64,000 bases of DNA. Source: Stratiolaelaps scimitus (taxonomy: Eukaryota; Arthropoda; Arachnida; Mesostigmata; Laelapidae). Location: NCBI GenBank assembly GCA_019614645.1, contig JABWDB010000005.1:2450001-2514000 (forward strand). Reading direction: 5' to 3'. Below, in pieces: positions 56,501-64,000 of the stretch. The notes below the pieces were generated by a model that was given only the letters and a program-made list of their open reading frames with translations, did no database searches and had not been told where the DNA came from. How positions within the stretch are numbered: the first letter of the stretch is position 1; each line of letters begins with the position of its first letter. A program made the position numbers and the translations under genes.

Positions 56501-59500
56501 ACGATAGATAATTGAGGGCATCGTTCTGTGGCCAGGACACTTTATTCGTGCTTTTCGGTAGAATCCTTTGCGTAGAATTCGTATAGATCGATATTGAGGA
56601 ATCATCCCCGACAACGTTTCATCTATGGCAGTGGTATCTTTATGTCGACAGGTGCCGCGTCTCTACTGACCGTTCCATTTTCCAATTAATATTTGTGGTT
56701 TCCTGCCGATGCGGGCTCGTTTTGGCAACCTTGCAGGTGGTGGTTCTAGGCGCACCAGGCGTCGGCAAGACATCCCTGGTGCAACAGTTCGTTTGGAACG
56801 AATTCAGTGAAGTTCATCGACCCACCACCGAGAAGCATTCATACCTCGCCTCCGTGCTCTACAACGACAAACTGTTCGCGCTGCAAGTTACAGATCTACC
56901 CGTGATACCCTACTTCCCAGCCGACTCGCTCTTTGAATGGGCTGACTACCGGTAAGGCACCCCTGTTCATATTGTACCACTGACCTTTAGTTCAAATATG
57001 AAAGTTACTTCTGACCTGGTTAAGGCTCGCGATTTCGCGGGTCTTTGCCCAATGGCGCTGAGTCGAGATCTGCAAATGAACTATAATGCACGATAGTTCA
57101 ATGTATGAGAACCAAGTGTGTGTGGTCTCTCTATATTTTTCTCAATGTGTTTACTACCTGTGTGCTAAATAAAATTAAAGAAAAAACATCAAATGACTAC
57201 GCAAGATTGTCGCACACTATGGCAAGTATTTGATTGCCCTGTAGGTATCGTGCTATGTGTCGTCTCTATATAGGACACTCCTTCGAGACTATTTCTATTT
57301 AGCCCGTAGTCCGTATATTTAATCGCCATCTGTTCTAAGGATGAAGCTTGATTAGGGCGCGGCAGAAGATCAAAAAGTTCGATTCCTGTGAAGACAACAA
57401 CCATAGCAGATAGGAGCAGTATATCCAATAGTCTGTCCAATATCCAATAGTCTGTAATTTGAGTGAAATCGTAATTGCATGAACAATTTGGTGATAATAC
57501 ACTCTTACTTTTACCCTATTTTTTAATCGAGAACTTAAGCATTGTAAAATTGCAGTTCCGGAAATAAACCGCAAATGTTATGTTATGTTATGTCTATGGT
57601 ATCTGGCGTATCGCCTTATCTTTGCTGTCCACAAGGGAAGACTGCCCAAAAACGGGACGGTTGCATTCACAAGAGATTTGTTCTTGAGAACTTATAACTC
57701 CAGTTGGATTTATAACCTGAAAATCTATTGGACGACACACGGAGCAATGGTCACTTGGGTGAACGGTATTACATAGTGTGCCTGCACACCTTATTGTCAC
57801 ACATATACTGTCCCTATTGAGAACCCTATTCGTTTTTCGGCCATTGGGCTTATTCGAGTTCGCTACCGTCCGACACAAGCTGTTCTTTACCCACGCTCGA
57901 CCCGGATGCGCTGCCATGAAACAACGCTTGATCCCGGTCCACTAAGGGAACTCAGGCAAAATCGTCACAGTGGAGTCACGACGAGGTCATAGATCAAAAT
58001 ATCTTGGACCCACAATTTGATTCAGCATGATTTGCCCACGTATCTATTGCGGGAATTAATGTACGGCAACTGTTAGCTCAATATATTTTGTATTAAGTAT
58101 GCATTTGGTGAGTCCTTCTCGTTTTGTGTTAGCACGGCCATCAGAAACTCACAACGATTCTCCAAATATAGGAGCCGTGCGATTTTAATACGTCGACAGT
58201 AATTACTGAATGGCATATCAGGTGGTAGCGCATCCGGAGTCGGAAGTCAATATTCCTTCAGAAAGTTATAGGGGAGGCTCAGGCATCACGAACTGCTTTA
58301 TGGAGACCTGCTTCGAAGGCACTTAGCCTTTACAATACCCCTCAGTGTCCACGTAGCGTTTTCACAAGCTCAACTAGGAACTATGTGATGCATATCTATG
58401 TACGAGCCCACTTCCGTCGTATGTGGAACTAAGCCAAGCACTGTTTAGTTTGAGTGGCCCACAGATAGCAGTAAAACATGGTATAGCCGGATATAAACGG
58501 CGGAAGCCATTGCGTTTCCTCGAGGTATGTATTCGATCGATCGAGTCTAGAAACACGACTTTAGTGGCCAACTTCTCTCAAAGTCAGTTGATGTGTAGCT
58601 AGATGATGTATCGCTGCAGTGCTATACTCTGAAAGTTAGCAGGCGAACCGCTTGTTCGTCGCTCATGCCGTCAGAACTGACCGTATGCTGCATAAGACCC
58701 ATTGTTCCGGTACTTTGGTCAAGAACTCATCCGAATTCATCCGACGCGGAAAAACATCTCTTCTTCGACTTGAATGACGTGTGCTCTATGAAGGCACGCT
58801 TAGAATACCGTGCTGTCCTGCTGTCCGAGCTACCACACAGTGTTTTATGTGTTATCAAAGCAACATTACGTCTCGTTCGATCTGCAGGTACTATGGTCTC
58901 CGCAGTGCATCAGCTTACATCCTTGTATTCGATGTCAACCTACCGGAGACATTCCAGTATGTCAAGAACATGAGAGAGCAAATTCTTCAGAGCAGATCAA
59001 AGGAAGTTCCCATTCTCGTCGTCGGAAACAAGCACGACCTAGGTAAGCGAGTTCCCGGCGTCCTATCACCGGCAACATGCGACAATATCATACACCGGTT
59101 ATATAATATCATATATACGCTCTCATTGCGTACCACGTATATTACACATTGTTGCTCAATAATATTATCAAACCAATAGAAATTCAAGCATATGTATGTA
59201 TGCTTACTTCAGCTCTGTCGCTAGCGTTCCCTTTGCTCATATATATATATATATATATATCGAGCGCCTGCTGTGTTGCCGGCGAACACAACTACCTTGA
59301 AATGATTGTTTGGTGGTTTATGCCATTTTGCTGATATTTACTTCCGCGCTGAATTCTAGGAGAGGTACGTGAGCATCGCGAGGTTGCCGGCCTCGTCAAG
59401 AAACACTGGAGATGTGGCTACGTCGAATGTTCAGCAAAGTACAACTGGCACGTCGTATCGTTGTTCCGCGAGCTAGCCCGCACCATCGAGGGACATCGGC

Positions 59501-59568
59501 CCGAGTCGTCGGCGACGAAGGCACGCGAGCACCACGAGGCCAGCGACAAGAAGTGCGCCATCTCGTGA
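50537..59568 (+). CDS. RASL10B: RASL10-family small GTPase (RASL10B homologue), complete
   Basis: Four exons (50537-50551, 56737-56951, 58888-59042, 59360-59568) join in phase into 197 residues; human RASL10B has 203. This is an atypical Ras-family GTPase expected on membranes through a prenylated tail. Visible motifs: P-loop GAPGVGKTS (about residues 10-18), effector region NEFSEVHRPTT, switch II replaced by VTDLPVIPYFP with no Gln61, VGNKHD for guanine specificity, ECSAKYNWH (the SAK motif), and a C-terminal CaaX box CAIS. The position equal to Ras Gly12 is Pro. The family lacks normal GTPase residues, so slow hydrolysis is likely (inference). Intron 1 (6.2 kb) carries the R1-like LINE on the opposite strand. 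Transcription start not identified. Confidence 0.94.
50552..52838. other. RASL10B intron 1, 5' part
   Basis: No gene, repeat family or RNA recognised; contains a short (CA)n at 52607-52620. Confidence 0.5.
52839..52956 (-). mobile_element. second LINE remnant with RT thumb motif
   Basis: On the minus strand one frame reads KAQKLLKYLGILRTRMLAHR, close to the RT thumb AKYLGVILDKGMIAHLR of the neighbouring LINE. About 90 bases later the remnant fades out near 52840. It lies directly behind the LINE tail and direct repeat. Confidence 0.5.
52957..53001 (+). repeat. direct repeat beyond 3' tail of the LINE
   Basis: Contains aaatttctcgggctgac and ccaacatttaacgtccacgg, matching 56365-56411 in the same orientation. 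The spacing between the two blocks differs by a few bases. Confidence 0.7.
53191..55250 (-). pseudogene. LINE reverse transcriptase, inactive
   Basis: RT motifs are spread over at least four frames. The motif normally D-x-x-x-A-F-N-S reads NVTNAFNS (Asp to Asn) and the Y-A-D-D box reads YADG (second Asp to Gly), so the active site is lost even apart from the frameshifts. The thumb (AKYLGVILDKG) and a C-terminal CCHC-like domain (about 53500-53560) are present. Helix and motif order match the R1 clade. Confidence 0.85.
55244..56344 (-). pseudogene. LINE ORF1-like region, frameshifted
   Basis: Three minus-strand frames in a row: one from MDHDREANPAVQIQNQGTFH (56344), one with SGLPKRKASSPQENETKRAR (about 56070), and one of 210 residues from MKEARQLAEIEKKLQAIKAG (55876). 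They are basic and Gln/Lys-rich with a coiled-coil-like start. This suits a nucleic-acid-binding ORF1 protein, but no zinc knuckle is seen. Its 3' end runs straight into the RT linker. Confidence 0.55.
56365..56411 (+). repeat. direct repeat at 5' edge of the LINE
   Basis: Contains aaattctccgggctgac and ccaacatttaacgtccacgg. The same two blocks, slightly diverged, occur at 52957-53001 beyond the LINE tail. Either a long target-site duplication or a shared 5' start of two copies. Confidence 0.7.
56737..56951 (+). CDS. RASL10B: RASL10B exon 2 (P-loop and effector region)
   Basis: Acceptor ccttgcag, donor gtaagg, phase 0 in and 2 out. Contains VVVLGAPGVGKTSLVQQF, NEFSEVHRPTTEKHS and PADSLFEWADYR, all close to RASL10B. 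Confidence 0.96.
58888..59042 (+). CDS. RASL10B: RASL10B exon 3 (NKxD region)
   Basis: Acceptor tctgcag, donor gtaagc, phase 2 in and 1 out. Reads YYGLRSASAYILVFDVNLPE, then VKNMREQILQSRSKE and VPILVVGNKHDLG. Confidence 0.96.
59360..59568 (+). CDS. RASL10B: RASL10B terminal exon (SAK motif and CaaX box)
   Basis: Acceptor attctag, phase 1. Reads HWRCGYVECSAKYNWHVVSL, a basic linker, and the end SDKKCAIS before TGA at 59566-59568. CAIS is a farnesylation-type CaaX box and matches CAIM of the human protein. Confidence 0.95.
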
Positions 59569-60810
59569 TGATCGCAGAGGCCGTCTCCCGCCCGCACATG
59601 AGAGCCGGAGGCGGCCCGGGACTGCTATACCGCGATCCCGTGCCCTGCGCCTTGCGTCCTGCGTCCCGCAGTCGACTGTCCTGGTAGTGGTGGCAGCGGC
59701 GGAAGCAGCAATGTCAGCTAGCTGGCCCCGAATAACAACAACAACAACAACACATAAACACAGACACAAGCACACACACACACAAGCACAGCCACGCAAG
59801 CACAAACATACACACATCCACAGGAGAGAACGAGAGACGGCAGAATGGCTAGCGAAACAGGATGGAGAGTCTGCGATACGAAATAGCACTAGTGTACTAT
59901 AGCGTTCGTATGAATCACTACAAGGACACCAACGAATGAATATGAGCCGACCGACGCTGATAAGGCGCACAAGATGCAACATCAGTAATAATACCATGAC
60001 AGCACTTATTTCTCTGCACTCGCTATCAGCTCGTTCTTAATTGGCATTGAGCCGTTCATTGGCACTCGGGAGGTGCGATCGGGTTCGTGTAGTAGTTATC
60101 AACGAACGCCGGTGGAGTTCGCGACACCACTATAGGTGTTTTCATGCAAGAAAACATTGTTCACTCAAATTGAATTCAACGACAGGAATTGTCCGCGGCT
60201 TCCACTGAACTGGACGGTTCATTGTAGCGTTCATTGTTTACATTGTATAATACTCGGCGGAGAGCTGCCAGACACACGAATGGACACGGAAGGAACGCTC
60301 ACAAAAGCCTTGATGACCTGATAGTATACTAGAGATTGGTATCCACGTGATCTTCTAGTAAGGGCAAAATACGCTGATGATGATGATGATAGAGACTGCA
60401 ACAACAACAACAACACAACAACAACAAGAACAATAATAATAATAATAATGCACGAATAGCTAAATACGTACCTTTTCTTCTTCGGAAGGAAATCCTTCTA
60501 GCGTCCATGTGTAGCAATGAGGATTCAAGAGGACTCCAAGAGGAGCCTTGTAATCAACAAGCGCCTCAAAAGCCTTGGGACGCGTCAGACTGCAAATGCA
60601 TGACGGTGATATCGTGCGAACAACTTCTTACAGCAAGAACGAACCAACAGCTGTGTAACAGCTCGGTATAGAACAACGGCGTCTGGCGCTCCAATTCGTG
60701 GCACTACACCACCAGCATCGAATAGTCTGCCAGCAGATTATATCCCAGCAACACCACTGGATTGGGCGATACACACAACACAAGCAGCTGCCCCAAAAAG
60801 GAATCCCTTG

Positions 60811-60922
<112 letters not shown>

Positions 60923-62062
60923 CGTACATCGGACGGACGCGAAGAATGCATCGAAGATCGCTCACAAATAATAATTATATTAATAATTCATTCATTTTAT
61001 GTATACTAACACTATAATAATAATACCACATACTGATAAATGATACACACGAGTCTATCGTTGTTTCAACTGCCTCCACGGCAACACATTGTCACAGACT
61101 GATGAGGGGCAGATAGCCTGCGATATTTGTGAATAAGAGAAATATGTATATATCAATAGATTACGGCGAAGTGCGGGGACCGTGGTCTTCGCGACGGTCT
61201 ACCGGTAGAAGAAAAGGAGATTGGCGTTTCCCGTTTAACCCAATAGTCCTATCGATGTCTAGAACAGCCGTCTGTTAGTTGGTCCAGATTCATCCAGCGG
61301 TGTCCATGCAAGGGCGAACAGGACGAAATCGAAAAGATGCTGTGTGTTCATTAGATGTTCGTCATGTCGATCAAGGTCATGTATTTCGCGCTCAGACACC
61401 GGTTCATCATATTTACAGACATCTATTACATAGATGAACGTAGGGACAAGCGATACGACTGAGATGATATGATTGACGGCGAGTCAATTAACAATACTGA
61501 TGACAGAACGTGTTATACAATAGAATAATTGTATTACGATTACTAATATTGTTTCGATGTAATAGGCTCGAACTAGGAGCCACCATCTCTCCCGCTAGGA
61601 ACAAACCACACGAAGTGAGGAGGTCACATGAGAAAGGAACTACGCCATTGAATATGCACAAGCTGATACAAGGCGAAATAACGAGGGTCATGGATAGTGA
61701 CAGGCAGGCGCAAGCAAATTGAAGGCCGCCTCGGCGTAGTATAAAAGCTAACAACAAATAAGATGAATAGTTACGTGAAAAATAAGAATTATATATATAT
61801 ATACAATGCCAATGAGTAACAAAGACCAAGATGATATGTAGTTCATTCATAAGCATGTCACACATAAATGCTATAATAACCGTGATTATAACTGCCAGTG
61901 ATGAAGCGTGATGAAGTCTCGATGACAGAATAATGATAATATTAATAATAACAATAATTATAATGATGATGATGATAATAATAATGTGCAAAGAAAACGA
62001 GTGACGAAATTCTAACTTGGCCGCCGATTTCACTATGACGCCTGTATAGAAGTGTACCTATT

Positions 62063-62071
<9 letters not shown>

Positions 62072-62112
<41 letters not shown>
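62072..62112. repeat. (TA)n microsatellite
   Basis: Pure TA repeat preceded by (CA)n and followed by (GA)n. Confidence 0.95.
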
Positions 62113-62120
<8 letters not shown>

Positions 62121-64000
62121 TATTCAACATACAATACATATTGACATATGTATTATACAATAGGGGCAGCGGTTCGCTAGTCTTCTGAATGGCCCACTGT
62201 GGTGGCACTTCTGCAACAACCGAACACACACACTCACATATATATATACATACAGGGCCATGCGAGGTCACAGATATAGAACGAAGCGTCGTCGACAGCA
62301 AAGATAGATAAATATAATAGATAGATCAATATGTAGGTATATACGGTCCTGAGAAAATGACCCCTGAAGGCGCGCTCGAATAACGCAGCCTTCACGTGAT
62401 TAAGAAATCTCTAGTAAATGAATATTAGGCACACACACGCGCACCCACACACACATACACACAGACTCCATGACAATAATGTTACCTCGGCGTTGGCGCA
62501 TGACGCACGGGTCTAGCTGAAGCATTTTAGCAAGCAGGCAATGGTCTCGCTGAATCGGGTTTAAATCTGGCAGAAAAACGATCGCTTGGTATCATATATG
62601 AAATTCAAGCTGTAATTTATGACGTGACAAGTTTGTATTTTCCAGTGCTTTTTTTTTACATTGATGCAGAAGAGCTCCTATATATGCAGTATAGGCTTCA
62701 TTGGATTAATCATAGGAAATATCAATTGATACTAGTTACGGCATTTTCTTCTAAGGATCTTTTCAATTCCGTCATCTTCTATCCTACACCATGCCCATGT
62801 CTAGGGCGCTATTCGTATCGAAGGTGACGCGCAGTGCTACTGCCTGGATACCATCATATGCTATTTTGTACGGGGGGGGGTTGACTATAGCTCATTGATT
62901 TTTTTGGTTTCCACTTTCCAAACTACAAGTACAATACATTTTTGCATTTTGGGCAATGTTAGTCACTATTTGAGTTCGTATTGGGGTGACAACGAAAACC
63001 CTGATTTATATTGCTGTCTAAGTAAGGTTACATTGAGAAAGAAGATACATTATCGCTATATTCACTACACAATATATATATATATATATATACGTAGGAA
63101 CACCGTCGCAGCAGCTATCGCAGAATGAAACTAAACAAGGATATCTCCTCATTGAGAGAGAGAGAGAGAGCGTACGAAGAGCGCAAAATTAACGCTTAAC
63201 TCCATAATTAGCGTGGGACAAAATGCGAGTCTTTAGAGGACGCAAGTGTGGGGGACACTTTGTCAAATAGAAATTTGCGCCACATTCTGCCCTCTATATT
63301 GCAGTAACGAGCAATTCACTGTTCCTGTCGAGTAATGTTGTTTCCGAATTCGGTGTAACGATACAAACACGAACAAACCATCTTGCTCCTTCCTGTCCTG
63401 GACGTGCAATACGATACGGTCAGCTATAGTTCCGTATGTTCAATGTACCCTGTGTGGGATCGGTGCGTACGTGCGTTGTGTACGATATGCAAAACGTCCA
63501 CCTTCCCACTCTCCAGGAGATTCTCCTTTCGCACTGGAGATGCCGCTTACAACAACGATGCTAGTTTTAGACAATCTATATACATGAACACGTGCCAAAA
63601 CAGCAGACAAGTGGGAGATGTTCAGAGACACACGAGCGTATGGCGTATGGCTACAGTGAAGAGGTCGTTCGTTTGCCATCATTACACGAAGATTGGATGT
63701 GAGTGTGACGAGCGAGGCGAGCACCAACACACCCCAGAGGGTTTCTGGAAGAAGAGGGCATGAATGCTGTGGCCGAGTGCTTCTCTGAATCTCGACATGA
63801 GGGTGAACTTCGTTCCGCTTGATCGCTTGTGGCGTCGTGGAGCCAGCGTGTTATTCGGTGCTCCACGTATCATTGCGATTAATAAATACCATTGTAGCTG
63901 ATCACTGCTAGATAGAAATCGCGGTCCACTCTCAGCGATATGTGTTAGCCGAGTGTGCGGAGCCGATTCGTCTGAGGAAATACATCTAGACATTCATGTA

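Noticed and set aside
61488..62033. 181-codon minus-strand frame rich in Ile and hydrophobic residues
   Set aside because: Much of it is a translation of (AAT)n, (GAT)n and TA repeats; there is no family match or splice context.

Overview
This window looks like nuclear DNA of an arthropod. It has GT-AG introns, two conserved animal signalling genes split into many exons, a Tc1-type DNA transposon, an R1-like LINE, a CR1/Jockey-like LINE fragment and many (TA)n microsatellites. A chelicerate such as a mite is possible, but the sequence alone does not settle it. I see no bacterial or viral genes and no CRISPR array.

Left third (about 1.8-22.4 kb, + strand): a RhoGEF of the ARHGEF10 family. Sixteen exons join in phase from 1806 to a stop at 22411-22413, giving about 1,337 residues with the 5' end missing. 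Order: acidic/Gly-rich N-terminal region with two pYEE[I/V]-type motifs, Dbl-homology (DH) domain, PH-like domain, C-terminal WD40-like propeller. A further coding block (3636-~4107) fits only as an alternative first exon or a separate small ORF. A dead Tc1 element (4580-6140) sits in one intron. In the 5.4-kb intron inside the PH region, a two-exon gene on the opposite strand (15560 down to 13197) encodes a secreted Ser/Thr-rich mucin-like protein of about 500 residues.

Middle (22.4-50.2 kb): mostly non-coding, with a probable long 3' region of the RhoGEF gene, microsatellites, AT palindromes, a GC-rich GAGA-containing block at 32.5-34.6 kb, and a CR1/Jockey-like reverse transcriptase fragment at 42.4-43.3 kb (- strand). 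A few weak exon candidates are listed: a possible globin first exon, a signal-peptide exon and a short terminal exon.

Right part (50.5-59.6 kb, + strand): a complete RASL10-type small GTPase of 197 residues in four exons, starting with a five-codon exon and ending in the CaaX box CAIS. Its 6.2-kb first intron holds a decayed R1-like LINE on the - strand, bracketed by a direct repeat of about 50 bp and followed by a second RT remnant. The last 4.4 kb is repeat-rich with no supported gene.

The RhoGEF and the RASL10 protein are both small-GTPase signalling components, but nothing here ties them into one pathway. I found no clearly new biological system. The least ordinary items are the nested antisense mucin gene, the alternative 5' exon problem, and the repeat structure around the LINE.
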